This document shows positions 9,058 to 18,480 of a DNA stretch of 64,000 nt, in pieces; within the stretch, counting starts at the first letter, position 1, and each line of letters starts with the position of its first letter. The translations under genes and the position numbers were made by a program. The DNA is taken from positions 263,289 to 327,288 of the forward strand of contig NZ_AQXF01000005.1 of assembly GCF_000375545.1 (NCBI RefSeq), in the 5' to 3' direction. This stretch comes from Kordiimonas gwangyangensis DSM 19435 = JCM 12864. Its GTDB lineage: Bacteria; Pseudomonadota; Alphaproteobacteria; Sphingomonadales; Kordiimonadaceae. The notes below the pieces were generated by a model. That model made no database searches, was not told where the DNA came from, and saw only the letters and a list, made by a program, of their open reading frames with translations.

Positions 9058-9753
9058 ATGACTACCGACATCCTTTTCGACCTCAAAGGGGTCAAGAAAA
9101 GCTTCACCCGCGGCAAGGAGACGATCAAGATCTTCGACGGGCTCGACATGCAAATCAAACAGGGCGACTTCCTTGCCATCATGGGGCCGTCGGGCTCGGG
9201 CAAGACCACGCTTCTCAACATGCTTGGCGGCGTAGACCAACCATCATCGGGCGAAGTGTGGTTCGATGGTGCCCGCATCGACAGCCTGTCCGAAGGCCAG
9301 CTATCCAAATGGCGCGCCAACAACATCGGTTTCATCTTCCAATTCTATAACCTGATGCCGATGCTGAATGCTGCGCGCAACGTGGAACTGCCGCTGTTGC
9401 TCACCAATCTGAGTGCAAAGCAGCGCAAGCAAAGCGTCGAGACAGCGCTTCAACTGGTGGAACTGGCGGACCGCGCAGCGCACCTGCCGAAGGAGCTTTC
9501 TGGTGGCCAACAGCAACGCGTTGCGATTGCGCGAGCCATTGTTTCGGACCCGAAACTGCTGCTTTGTGATGAACCGACCGGTGACCTAGACCGTCACACA
9601 GCAGATGAAATCCTTGAGATGCTGCAGCTTCTGAATGAGAAGTTCGGCAAAACCATTGTTATGGTGACGCACGACCCTTCGGCGGCCAGCTATGCAAAGC
9701 GCACGCTTCACCTCGACAAGGGCGAATTTGTTGAGAAGGACCTGGCAGCATGA
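9058..9753 (+). CDS. ABC transporter ATPase, MacB/LolD type
   Basis: The 231-residue nucleotide-binding protein has Walker A GPSGSGKT (43-50), the Q-loop in FIFQFYNL (93-100), signature LSGGQQQR (147-154), Walker B LLLCDEP (167-173) and the switch His in VMVTHD. The FQFYNLMP and GDLD features are typical of the MacB/LolD/FtsE branch that works by mechanotransmission rather than by a substrate tunnel. It ends four bases into the next gene, so translation is probably coupled. Confidence 0.93.
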   Translation: MTTDILFDLKGVKKSFTRGKETIKIFDGLDMQIKQGDFLAIMGPSGSGKTTLLNMLGGVDQPSSGEVWFDGARIDSLSEGQLSKWRANNIGFIFQFYNLMPMLNAARNVELPLLLTNLSAKQRKQSVETALQLVELADRAAHLPKELSGGQQQRVAIARAIVSDPKLLLCDEPTGDLDRHTADEILEMLQLLNEKFGKTIVMVTHDPSAASYAKRTLHLDKGEFVEKDLAA

Positions 9754-11051
9754 CAAAGCTTCTCAATATTCTGGCGCTTGTCGCCAAATATGGAGGGCTC
9801 CTGGTCACATTGCCTATCTGGCTGCCCTTCTGGATTATCTGGTTCATCTTTGAAAAGACAGGTATCAACCGGCTGATCGCGAACTTCATGATCGCGACCG
9901 GACTTTACCTCACCTTCAAGAACCTGTTTCGCAAGCCGCTGAGGCTCGGGCTGACCTGCTTTGCTATCATGATAGCCTTCCTGATCTTCTCGGTGGTTAC
10001 CACCCTCAAAACGGCACTTAACGCCGGTGTTGAGTTATCGGCAGACAACCGCCTTGTGGTGGTCAACAGCATCAACTTCACGCAACCCCTTCCCTACGCT
10101 TACGTCAACAAGGTGAAAGCCATTGAGGGCGTGAAGGACGTGGTACACATGAACTGGTTTGGCGGCTACTTTCAGGAACCGTCGCAGCAGATCGTGACCA
10201 TGGCTGTGGACCCGGAGAATTATCTCAAGGTCTATGAAGAGGTGGTGATTGACGATGAGGCCCGCGCACGCTGGTTCGGCAATCGCCGCGGCATGCTCAT
10301 CGGTCGTGCACTTGCGACCGCCTTTGGCTGGAAAGTGGGTGACCTGATCCCCATGTCCTCCAACATTTTCTCCAACCGTGAGGGCGGCCATGTGTGGGAG
10401 ATGGAAGTCTCCGGCATTTTTGACGGACGTGACGAACAGTTCGGCACCAACTTCGCCGTGTTCCACTACAAGTATTTCATGGAAACCCAAACCTTTGGTG
10501 GCGACTGGGTTGGCTGGCTCACGCTCACAACCGCAGACCCGGCGCTCAATGAGAAGGTTGCCAAAGCCATCGACGAAGAGTTCTCGAACTCGCAGGCGCA
10601 GACCGATACCAGCACCGAAAAAGCCTTCAACAAGGCCTTTATCGAGCAGATCGGCAACATCGGCCTTATGATCTTCGGCATCGTGTTCACCGCCTTTTTC
10701 ACCATCCTTCTGGTGGTAGGCAATACCATGATCCTTGCCATACGCGAACGCACCGGCGAGATCGCTACGCTCAAGACGCTTGGCTTCTCGGCCAGAAGTA
10801 TCTTCGGCATGATCCTGACGGAATCCATGCTGCTGGCGTTCATCGGCGGTTTCGCCGGCCTCGGCCTTGCCTACGTTATGGTCGAGGGCGCGAAAACCTT
10901 CCTCGCACAGTTCCTGCCGGGCCTTGTGCTCTCGGACGCTGTGGCCATGCAGGCGATTGGCTTCATGGTGCTGCTCGGGCTTGTGACCGGCCTCGTGCCG
11001 GCGCTGAACGCCTATAGGCTCAACATCGTAACCGCATTCAGCCGGAGGTAA
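9750..11051 (+). CDS. FtsX/MacB-type ABC permease (first of two)
   Basis: This 433-residue inner-membrane protein has hydrophobic segments near its start and at about residues 65-90, a large periplasmic domain (about 90-300), then three C-terminal membrane segments containing the family stretch ERTGEIATLKTLGFS. It has an additional hydrophobic N-terminal segment (about residues 10-35) that its partner lacks. It probably pairs with the product at 11054 as a heterodimeric permease driven by the ATPase at 9058. What is exported is not shown by the sequence. Confidence 0.9.
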   Translation: MTKLLNILALVAKYGGLLVTLPIWLPFWIIWFIFEKTGINRLIANFMIATGLYLTFKNLFRKPLRLGLTCFAIMIAFLIFSVVTTLKTALNAGVELSADNRLVVVNSINFTQPLPYAYVNKVKAIEGVKDVVHMNWFGGYFQEPSQQIVTMAVDPENYLKVYEEVVIDDEARARWFGNRRGMLIGRALATAFGWKVGDLIPMSSNIFSNREGGHVWEMEVSGIFDGRDEQFGTNFAVFHYKYFMETQTFGGDWVGWLTLTTADPALNEKVAKAIDEEFSNSQAQTDTSTEKAFNKAFIEQIGNIGLMIFGIVFTAFFTILLVVGNTMILAIRERTGEIATLKTLGFSARSIFGMILTESMLLAFIGGFAGLGLAYVMVEGAKTFLAQFLPGLVLSDAVAMQAIGFMVLLGLVTGLVPALNAYRLNIVTAFSRR

Positions 11052-11053
11052 TC

Positions 11054-12241
11054 ATGGGATCGATCTTTTCTCAAATTTCGGCTGTTGTTGCGATGAACAT
11101 TCGCAGCCTTGGCCAACGGTTCTGGATGTCCCTTGCCATGGTGATCGCAAGTGCCGTGGTGGTGGCTATCCTCCTCGCCTTCCTAGCGATGGCACAGGGC
11201 TTCTCCAAAACCCTTGAAAGCGCGGGGGCGGACGATATCGCCATCTTCACCCGCGAAGGGTCCGCGGCGGAGCTCAACAGCGTCATCAGCCGGGATCAGG
11301 TCAATATCCTTGAAACCGCACCCGGCGTGGTGAAGGACGAAAACGGCCCTGTCGTATCGCCTGAACTGTATGTGATCGTGGACGGCATCAAAAAATCCAG
11401 CCAGACCGAAGCCAACATCCCGCTGCGCGGGCTTGATGACCGCGGTTTTGCCATGCGCAAGAATGTGCAGATCACCGAAGGACGCATGTTCACGCCGGGC
11501 ACCAACGAGATGATCGTGGGCGCTGGCATCCTGCGTGAATTTGACGGCTTCGCCCTTGGGCAGGAAGTCAAGTTCGGCAAGGTCATCTGGAAAGTGGTGG
11601 GTGTGTTCACCACCGGTGGCAACGTGTTCGAGAGTGAGCTGTGGGCGGATGTGAAGGTACTGCAAAGTCTTTATAACCGCGGCAGCAGCTACCAGACCGC
11701 GCGTGTACAGATGTCGAGCGCAAACGACCTCGAAGCCATCCGCGCCTTTGTGGAAGGCGACCCGCGCCTCAACCTCGACGTTGAGACCGAGTCCGCCTAC
11801 TTCAAGGCGCAAGGCAAGTCCCTGAGCTACATGGCCTACTTCGGCTGGGTCATCAGCTCGATCATGGCGCTTGGTGCCCTCGCAGGCGCACTCAACACCA
11901 TGTACACTTCGGTCGCAGAACGCGCGAAGGAGATTGCCACACTCCGGGCCATCGGCTTCTCAAGCCTGTCGGCCTTCGTTGGCACCATCGTGGAAGCACT
12001 CGTACTGGCGGCCATCGGCGGGGCGCTTGGCTCCATCGTGGCCTTCCTCCTGTTTGACGGGCTGAATGCCTCCACGCTTGGTGGCAGCTTCACGCAGGTG
12101 GTGTTCGCGTTTGAGCTGACATCCGACCTCTTTATCCAGGGCGGCATCATCGCGCTTTTCATCGGCTTCTTCGCAGGCTTCTTCCCGGCGTTCCGCGCCG
12201 CGCGCCTGCCGGTGATCGTGGCCTTCCGAAACGCAGCTTAG
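11054..12241 (+). CDS. FtsX/MacB-type ABC permease (second of two)
   Basis: This 395-residue protein has the MacB-type plan of one N-terminal membrane helix, a periplasmic domain (about 60-270) and three C-terminal helices with ERAKEIATLRAIGFS. The ATG lies two bases after the previous stop, with GGAGG upstream (CCGGAGGTAATC). Together with the adaptor, ATPase and first permease it completes a MacAB-like exporter with a split, heterodimeric permease. A strong terminator follows. Confidence 0.9.
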   Translation: MGSIFSQISAVVAMNIRSLGQRFWMSLAMVIASAVVVAILLAFLAMAQGFSKTLESAGADDIAIFTREGSAAELNSVISRDQVNILETAPGVVKDENGPVVSPELYVIVDGIKKSSQTEANIPLRGLDDRGFAMRKNVQITEGRMFTPGTNEMIVGAGILREFDGFALGQEVKFGKVIWKVVGVFTTGGNVFESELWADVKVLQSLYNRGSSYQTARVQMSSANDLEAIRAFVEGDPRLNLDVETESAYFKAQGKSLSYMAYFGWVISSIMALGALAGALNTMYTSVAERAKEIATLRAIGFSSLSAFVGTIVEALVLAAIGGALGSIVAFLLFDGLNASTLGGSFTQVVFAFELTSDLFIQGGIIALFIGFFAGFFPAFRAARLPVIVAFRNAA

Positions 12242-12260
12242 GCGGCGCACATATAAACAT

Positions 12261-12287
12261 AAAAGGGCGGGATTTCCCCGCCCTTTT
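12261..12287. terminator. Bidirectional intrinsic terminator
   Basis: AAAAGGGCGGG (12261-12271) and CCCGCCCTTTT (12277-12287) are perfect 11-base arms around a 5-base loop. It lies between two convergent genes and has a T-run on either strand, so it can end both the export operon and the glutaredoxin-MauE gene. Confidence 0.9.
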
Positions 12288-12290
12288 GCA

Positions 12291-13055
12291 TTACATCAGG
12301 CACGCCTTCACGGGCATCCATATGCCCATCAGGAGCATCATCATGCTTTCGGTGAAGGACACAAAACCAAGCGGCACATTTGAGCCGCCCCCGACACAGG
12401 CGCATTTAAGCTCCCGCTTTTCAATCCATACCGCCTTGAAGATGCTGACCGCGCCAATAAGGCCAATCAGGAATGCAATGGGGGCCGAGAGCCAGACAAG
12501 CGCACCTGCCGTCATCAGCACGCCCGCCAACGCCTCAAGGAACGGATATATGCGGCCATAGGGCACCCACTTGCGTGCGAGCAAATCGTAGTTCAGGAAC
12601 ATGGTGGAAAAACTCTCCACATCCTGCAGCTTCTGCACCGCCAACATGGTCATGGACAGTGAGATGAACCACTCGAAAGCGCGAAGCGTGAGAACGTCAC
12701 CATACTGGTGCCATGAGAGCCCGAGCGCGAGCAATGCAGCCACCGCGAAAATGGCGATCACGGGCTGATAACTGGTGTCGTTCTGTTCCTCTTCCGGCGC
12801 ATCAAGGCCGAAATGTATCCGCAGGTCGTCATAGCCGCCGATGCGCACACCACCGATGAAGGTTTGCGGTGTGGTTTCCACCTTGTGCTTGGCCATGAAG
12901 GCATCGGTCTCATCGCGGGTGGCGAGATGATGATCCTCCACCTCATAGCCCTGCCGCGTGAGCAAGTCTTTCGACTTCAGGCCATAGGGGCAGATATGGT
13001 CGGGCATGACCATACGGTAGAGGACGGCACGTTTTTCGCCGGTTATATCGGGCAT
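12291..13055 (-). CDS. Glutaredoxin-MauE/DoxX-like membrane fusion protein
   Basis: The first 80 or so residues form a glutaredoxin domain: a redox motif CPYG (monothiol variant of CPYC) near residue 22, the cis-Pro in TTPQTFIGG and a GGYDDL glutathione-site loop. After an acidic linker come four or so membrane helices (about 95-250) of the MauE/DoxX redox-associated type. One would infer a role in handing reducing equivalents or disulfides across the inner membrane. A CAC motif (CACVGGG) between the last helices could be a second redox site. AAGGAG precedes the ATG. It lies 62 bases downstream of the symporter gene and could be cotranscribed. Confidence 0.82.
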   Translation of the reverse strand: MPDITGEKRAVLYRMVMPDHICPYGLKSKDLLTRQGYEVEDHHLATRDETDAFMAKHKVETTPQTFIGGVRIGGYDDLRIHFGLDAPEEEQNDTSYQPVIAIFAVAALLALGLSWHQYGDVLTLRAFEWFISLSMTMLAVQKLQDVESFSTMFLNYDLLARKWVPYGRIYPFLEALAGVLMTAGALVWLSAPIAFLIGLIGAVSIFKAVWIEKRELKCACVGGGSNVPLGFVSFTESMMMLLMGIWMPVKACLM

Positions 13056-13117
13056 TGCTTGGCTCCTTTCACAGTGAACCTAGCAATGCCCTCATAAAAA
13101 TTCCGTTGGAAATCCGG

Positions 13118-14893
13118 CTAGTGGTCGTGCGCGCCGCCCACACCCATGGGCACGCGGATATCCTCAACCAGATACTGCACACTCTCAGGCGGGCGCGGTG
13201 TGAAACGATCAACGATGAAAGCGACGCCGAAGTTCACAAACATGCCAACCATGCCAATGCCCTCGGGCGAAATACCGAAGAGCCAGTTGGCGGCCACATT
13301 GGCCTCAGGCGCGATGAACTTGAAGTAGACGATATAGCCGAAGGTGAACAAAAGCCCCGACAGCATGCCAGCAATGGCACCTTCCTTGTTCATGCGCGTG
13401 GAGAAAATACCCATCAGGATCGCCGGGAACAGGCTGGCAGCGGCAAGGCCGAAGGCAAAGGCCACCACCTGTGCCACAAAGCCGGGCGGGTTGATACCAA
13501 GGTATCCCGCCACCACAATGGCAAGTGCTGCCGCAATGCGCGCAGCCCTGAGCTCCTGCCGGTCAGAGATATCTTTCATCCAGGTTTTCTTCAGCAGGTC
13601 ATGGCTCACGGCTGTGGAGATCACGAGCAGAAGCCCGGCGGCGGTCGACAGTGCAGCAGCAAGGCCACCCGCTGCCACAAGCGCGATCACCCAGTCCGGC
13701 AGTTTGGCGATTTCAGGGTTTGCGAGCACCATGATATCGCGGTCCACATAGACCTCATTCTCGCCCGCACTCTCGGCATTGGTGAGCAGGCGTTCGCCGT
13801 GCGTGCCGCGGCTGTCATCCTCAAACGTTGGTGCCCCTTCAAATGGGCTGCCGGCGCGGTATTGCACCTTGCCGTCGCCGTTTTTGTCACGCCATGCGAT
13901 GAGGCCCAGCTCCTCCCAGTTTTTGAACCAGTCGGGCGTCGCGGTATATTCCGCCTCATTCACTTCATCGATGAAGTTGAGCCGCGCGAAGGCCCCCACG
14001 GCTGGTGCCGTGGTATAAAGAATGGCGATAAAAACCAGCGCCCACCCGGCGGAAATGCGCGCATCAGACGCCTTGGGAACAGTAAAGAACCGCACAATCA
14101 CGTGCGGCAGGCCCGCTGTGCCCACCATTAATGCAGCGGTGATCGCGAACACGTCAATGGTGGATTTGGTGCCGTCCGTATAGGCCGTGAAACCCAGTTC
14201 AATCAGTGAGCTATCAAGCTTCTCAAGCACGGTCAGACCGGAGCCGTCCAGCACCTCGGCACCCAGACCAAGCTGCGGCACCGGGTTACCGGTCACCAGC
14301 AGCGAAATAAAGATAGCAGGTACTGTATAGGCGAAGATGAGTACGCAGAACTGCGCCACCTGCGTGTAGGTGATGCCCTTCATTCCGCCCAGCACCGCAT
14401 ACATGAACACGATTGCCATGCCGATAAGCACACCAAGGTCGATGTCGACCTCGAGGAAGCGGGAGAACACGATGCCCACGCCGCGCATCTGCCCCGCCAC
14501 ATAGGTGAAGCTGATGAAGATAAGGCACAGCACTGCAACAAGCCGGGCAGCGTCGGAATAATAGCGGTCACCGATAAACTCCGGCACCGTGAACTTGCCG
14601 TATTTCCTGAGGTAAGGCGCGAGCAGGAGCGCGAGCAGAACATACCCCCCGGTCCAGCCCATCAGGTAGACAGAGCCGTCATAGCCAAGGAAGGCAATAA
14701 GCCCCGCCATGGAGATGAAGGAGGCGGCGCTCATCCAGTCGGCGGCCGTTGCCATGCCATTGAGGACCGGGTGCACACCGGCGCCCGCTACATAGAATTC
14801 CCGCGTGCTGCCGACCCGAGACCAGATGGCGATGCCGATATAAAGCGCGAAGGAAAGGCCCACAAAAAGATATGTCAGTGACTGTGCGTCCAT
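13118..14893 (-). CDS. Sodium:solute symporter, VC_2705-type (acetate permease-like)
   Basis: The 591-residue protein has about 13 membrane segments of the SSS fold, including EFYVAGAGVHPVLNGMATAADWMSAASF and GMKGITYTQ. It matches the subfamily that is encoded next to a DUF4212 small subunit. These transporters are thought to import short-chain carboxylates such as acetate with Na+. A soluble insertion at about residues 315-390, rich in Asp and Glu, lies between helices. ATG 14893 is preferred because GAGGGGGG lies just upstream; a TTG at 14917 is less likely. The small-subunit gene ends 13 bases before this start. Confidence 0.9.
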   Translation of the reverse strand: MDAQSLTYLFVGLSFALYIGIAIWSRVGSTREFYVAGAGVHPVLNGMATAADWMSAASFISMAGLIAFLGYDGSVYLMGWTGGYVLLALLLAPYLRKYGKFTVPEFIGDRYYSDAARLVAVLCLIFISFTYVAGQMRGVGIVFSRFLEVDIDLGVLIGMAIVFMYAVLGGMKGITYTQVAQFCVLIFAYTVPAIFISLLVTGNPVPQLGLGAEVLDGSGLTVLEKLDSSLIELGFTAYTDGTKSTIDVFAITAALMVGTAGLPHVIVRFFTVPKASDARISAGWALVFIAILYTTAPAVGAFARLNFIDEVNEAEYTATPDWFKNWEELGLIAWRDKNGDGKVQYRAGSPFEGAPTFEDDSRGTHGERLLTNAESAGENEVYVDRDIMVLANPEIAKLPDWVIALVAAGGLAAALSTAAGLLLVISTAVSHDLLKKTWMKDISDRQELRAARIAAALAIVVAGYLGINPPGFVAQVVAFAFGLAAASLFPAILMGIFSTRMNKEGAIAGMLSGLLFTFGYIVYFKFIAPEANVAANWLFGISPEGIGMVGMFVNFGVAFIVDRFTPRPPESVQYLVEDIRVPMGVGGAHDH

Positions 14894-14906
14894 GATCTCG
14901 CCCCCC

Positions 14907-15194
14907 TCAGTCTTCAACGCCGAAGGCGCGGTCGAGCTTTTTCATCCGCGACGCATAGACAAAAATCAGCACCACAAAGGTAAAGATGGAGCCCTGCTGC
15001 GCGAACCAGAAACCAAGCTTGAACCCAAGCACCGTAAAGCCGTTCAGCCAGTCTTCAAGCAGGATGCCCGCAACAAAGGAAACGACGAACCAGACGACAA
15101 GCAACTTGCCCAAAAGGTGCAGGTTCGCCCGCCAGTATGATCTCATGCGAGCAACTTCTTCCGGCGACCGACTATCGCGCGTTTCACTATTCAT
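14907..15194 (-). CDS. DUF4212 small subunit of sodium:solute symporter
   Basis: A 95-residue protein with two membrane helices (LLGKLLVVWFVVSFVAGILL and the FTFVVLIFVYA segment) and the conserved N-terminal RSYWRANLHLL pattern of DUF4212. Such proteins are encoded immediately before VC_2705-type symporters and are taken to be their small subunit. The ATG at 15194 has GGGGAGG upstream. A divergent hybrid kinase on the other side suggests regulation by a two-component signal. Confidence 0.9.
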   Translation of the reverse strand: MNSETRDSRSPEEVARMRSYWRANLHLLGKLLVVWFVVSFVAGILLEDWLNGFTVLGFKLGFWFAQQGSIFTFVVLIFVYASRMKKLDRAFGVED

Positions 15195-15311
15195 AAAGAC
15201 TACCTCCCCAGGACAGAAAAGCAGATTGGGCGAACGCACAGGAAAGGTCAATGCGTTCTTCTTTTGTTAAACTTTGACGGACATTATCGCTACCGGGGGC
15301 CGGAGACAGAT
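15195..15311. promoter_or_regulatory. Divergent promoter region between symporter pair and hybrid kinase
   Basis: The 117-base gap must hold the start signals for both divergent units. No convincing -35/-10 pair or palindrome stands out by eye. Confidence 0.35.
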
Positions 15312-17942
15312 GTGCGTTACAAATTTGCTCCAATTATCAGACTGAAAAGATCACTGGCGTTCAGGTCGCTCGTCGGCTTTGGCTGGCGGATTGCCTTTGT
15401 CATCACGCTTGTTGCCCTTGCCGGCATGCTTGCGATGGAAAAAGCTCTGGAACAACAAATTCTCGGCAAACTTGATGTCTTCATCAAGGAACGTACCGAG
15501 CGCGAGAGCGAGATTTTTGGCACCATAAAGGAAGCACACCAACAGGCAACGGCCTCCCTTGAAAAAGCACTTAGTGAACCAGATGCCGCCGACGTGGATG
15601 CCGCGTTTGATCGCTGGTTCCCTGTCGCCCCTGATGGCACAAGGCGCTCCGCTGATGAGCTGTATGAAGGCACCACGGTACCCTATGCAGGCCACGTATC
15701 CGGCATGGGCGCATTCATTGGTGACGGCGCCGACATCACCGCCGAGCGAAAACGCCTACTGCTGCACAGCTTCTTCCTCAGCCATGCTTTCGGCAAGGCG
15801 CATATGCCGGAAATCCCGAGCTTCTATTTCTACACAACAGACCGCAACCTTGTAATCCACGCCCCTCTGCGTGCAGACAAGCTGATCTATTACCGCCAGA
15901 AAGCCCCAGCTGATTTCAGGTTCGAACAAACCGAATTTGTGCAACTGGTAAGCCCCGCCAATAACACGCTTGGGGAAATGCGCTGCACATCCCTCCAGCC
16001 CATCATCTATGACACCTCGGGCCGTACGTGGACCACAGGTTGTCATACGCCGGTCTACATTCAGGGAGAGTTTGTCGGCGCATGGGGGAGCAGTATCCTT
16101 CTCGACAAGCTGCTGGATGACGCCATCGCGGATCACCCGCCAGGCGCCACCAATATGATCCTGACCGCTGACGGCAAACTGATCGCGCACCCGACACTGA
16201 CGAGGCAGGGACAGGTCGACAACAGGCAGCTTGAGATCGCGCAATCTGACAACACGCTGCTGAAACAGATCTACGCCGCGACGCAGCTACATAACCGTGA
16301 ACAGACTGCCGTGTTTGAACTTGAAGAGGCTGACTACTATATGGCTGCAGGCCATATCACAGGGCCGGATTGGTACTTCGTGACCATATATCCGCGTGAG
16401 CTGGTCAAGGCAGAAGCAAGGCAGAATGCAGTTTTGGTCCTATATATCGGCGCAGCCGGTATCATACTGGTTCTCATAGCGCTCTATTTTGCGCTTTCGA
16501 AACAGATTATTCACCCAATTCATGCGCTTGTGCGGCATACACAAAGCCTCGCGCGAGGCCATTTTGACAAGTTACCCCCGAGGCCCGATCGCATGCTCGG
16601 CAAAGGCAATGAACTTGACCAACTGGCCTATTCGACCGAGCGCATGGCCCGGCGGATATCCAAACTCGTGAACGGCCTTGAAAGCCGGGTTCAGGAACGC
16701 ACCGAGCAGCTTGAGCGCGCGCGGCGCCATGCGGAGAAAGCCAGCTCTGCCAAGTCTGATTTCCTCGCCAATATGAGCCACGAGATCCGCACACCGCTGA
16801 CCGGCATCCTTGGCATGCTGGACGCCATGAACGCGCAGGACCTGCCGGAGGACGCCGCAGACTGCGCCATCATGGCTCGTCAGTCAGCGGAAACCCTGCT
16901 TGAACTCGTGAACGACGTGCTGGACCTCTCGCGGATCGAGGCGGGTAAATTCGTTCTCAAGACAGCACCGGTGGATGTACATAAATTGCTTGAAAGCACG
17001 CTTGCGAGCCTGCAACCGCTGGCCACAAGCAAACGCCTTACCCTTGAAGCCGATTTCGCTGATACGGGTGAATGGTGGGCGCAAGCAGATAGCAAGGTGC
17101 TGCGCCAAGTTACGATTAACCTGATTGGTAACGCCCTCAAGTTCACGTCCATCGGCTATGTACGCCTGACGGCGCGCTTTGACCGCCTGCCAAACAATAA
17201 AGCGGTACTCAGTTTCACGGTTGCCGATACTGGCATCGGCATTCCGCTTGAAATGCAGCACCGGCTTTTTGACCGCTTCGAGACTATGGGCAGTGAGAAC
17301 CGGACTGAGAAATCAACCGGCCTTGGCCTTGCGATCACGCAGGAACTGGTAACCATGATGGGCGGTGGGGTGTCGCTCAAAAGCGAACCGGGTAAAGGTA
17401 GCCGCTTCACCGTGACCGTACCGCTGGATACTGCGGAAAAACCAGCCGTAACACCGGCGCCCGCACCGGTACCGCAGCCAACTATCGGCGCGAGCAAAAA
17501 TCCGGACACACCGGCGCAGGACAGCAAAACAAGCCCGGTTGCAGGCCTCCGTATCCTTGCAGTAGACGACAATCCCATCAACCGCGCGGTGCTGACCAAG
17601 CTTTGTCGTTCACTCGGCATTGAGCCCGAAGTACTACCCGGCCCGCGGGAGTTTATTGACCATGTGGACCGCATGGTCAGCGGCCAGCAGCCAGCACCAG
17701 ACGCTCTTCTCATCGACATCAACATGCCCGGCATGGATGGGCTGACAGCCCTCAAACATGTCAGACTGTTGGGCGGCTGGGCGGCCCGTGTGCCTGCGCT
17801 TGCTTTCACCGCGCACGCCATTGACGGGGCCGAGCAGAATTTCATCAAGAACGGCATGCAGGGCTATATTGGCAAGCCCATTGACCGGGACAAATTTGTA
17901 CAAGAACTGCAGCGCGTGCTGGCATCGAACACATCCGAATAA
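15312..17942 (+). CDS. Hybrid sensor histidine kinase (Cache-HAMP-HisKA-HATPase-REC)
   Basis: The product of about 876 residues has a first membrane helix (about 24-44), a periplasmic double-Cache-like sensor region to about 375 and a second helix (about 378-400). HAMP, coiled coil, HisKA with phospho-acceptor His in NMSHEIRTPLTG, HATPase with NLIGNALKFT and DTGIGIP, a Pro/Ala-rich linker, and a receiver domain (VDDNPINRAVL, acceptor Asp in LIDINMPGMDG) follow. GTG 15312 is chosen because GGAG lies six bases before it; a TTG at 15264 is possible. No separate response regulator or HPt gene is adjacent. Its position opposite the carboxylate symporter suggests that it senses or controls uptake of the same solute. 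Confidence 0.88.
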   Translation: MRYKFAPIIRLKRSLAFRSLVGFGWRIAFVITLVALAGMLAMEKALEQQILGKLDVFIKERTERESEIFGTIKEAHQQATASLEKALSEPDAADVDAAFDRWFPVAPDGTRRSADELYEGTTVPYAGHVSGMGAFIGDGADITAERKRLLLHSFFLSHAFGKAHMPEIPSFYFYTTDRNLVIHAPLRADKLIYYRQKAPADFRFEQTEFVQLVSPANNTLGEMRCTSLQPIIYDTSGRTWTTGCHTPVYIQGEFVGAWGSSILLDKLLDDAIADHPPGATNMILTADGKLIAHPTLTRQGQVDNRQLEIAQSDNTLLKQIYAATQLHNREQTAVFELEEADYYMAAGHITGPDWYFVTIYPRELVKAEARQNAVLVLYIGAAGIILVLIALYFALSKQIIHPIHALVRHTQSLARGHFDKLPPRPDRMLGKGNELDQLAYSTERMARRISKLVNGLESRVQERTEQLERARRHAEKASSAKSDFLANMSHEIRTPLTGILGMLDAMNAQDLPEDAADCAIMARQSAETLLELVNDVLDLSRIEAGKFVLKTAPVDVHKLLESTLASLQPLATSKRLTLEADFADTGEWWAQADSKVLRQVTINLIGNALKFTSIGYVRLTARFDRLPNNKAVLSFTVADTGIGIPLEMQHRLFDRFETMGSENRTEKSTGLGLAITQELVTMMGGGVSLKSEPGKGSRFTVTVPLDTAEKPAVTPAPAPVPQPTIGASKNPDTPAQDSKTSPVAGLRILAVDDNPINRAVLTKLCRSLGIEPEVLPGPREFIDHVDRMVSGQQPAPDALLIDINMPGMDGLTALKHVRLLGGWAARVPALAFTAHAIDGAEQNFIKNGMQGYIGKPIDRDKFVQELQRVLASNTSE

Positions 17943-18025
17943 GCGTTTGCGTTGCCCCTCTTTCGCCGCGGTCCCCGCTATGCTAACAGCGCAGGAGCAT
18001 TGTTAAGCGCACGGGGACTATAGGG

Positions 18026-18475
18026 ATGGAAGACAAACTCAAGGCTGTTGAGGACTATCTGCACAGCCATATTCCGATTTCAAAAGCAATGGGTGTCACG
18101 GCCGTGCATGCCAGCGACAACCGTGTGGTGCTGCGTGCCCCGCTTGACCTGAACATCAACCACAAAAGCACCGCATTTGGCGGCAGCCTACAGGCCCTCG
18201 CCACCCTCAGTTGCTGGACGCTGTTGCACATCAACCTGCGCCACGCAGCAAACGCGGGTGAGATTGTCATCACCAGCAGCAACATCAACTATATCCGTCC
18301 GGTCACACAGGATTTTGAGGCCGAGGCTACCCTGCCAGAAGGCAACCGCTGGCCACTGTTCCTCAAAACTTTCGACCGGCACGGCAAGGCGCGTATCCAG
18401 CTCACCGCCAGTATCGTTGAGGATGACGAACTGGCGATCGACTATACCGGCTCCTTTGCGGCGCTCAAAAGCTGA
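18026..18475 (+). CDS. YiiD C-terminal-type hot-dog thioesterase
   Basis: This 149-residue protein fits the YiiD_C thioesterase domain: HIPISKAMGV at the start, NHKSTAFGGSLQALATLSCW in the hot-dog helix and the strand SSNINYIRPVTQDFEAEA. Members are predicted to hydrolyse acyl thioesters, but substrates are poorly known. It is followed five bases later by a beta-propeller gene, so the two are probably cotranscribed. Confidence 0.82.
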   Translation: MEDKLKAVEDYLHSHIPISKAMGVTAVHASDNRVVLRAPLDLNINHKSTAFGGSLQALATLSCWTLLHINLRHAANAGEIVITSSNINYIRPVTQDFEAEATLPEGNRWPLFLKTFDRHGKARIQLTASIVEDDELAIDYTGSFAALKS

Positions 18476-18480
18476 AGACC

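Noticed and set aside
7951-12241. Interpretation of the export operon as the type I secretion system of the RTX protease
   Set aside because: The ATPase and permeases are of the LolD/FtsX kind; type I systems need a fused PrtD/HlyB-type ABC protein.
13055-14131. A 358-codon forward frame opposite the sodium:solute symporter
   Set aside because: The reverse strand encodes a complete symporter with regular membrane helices; the forward translation has none.
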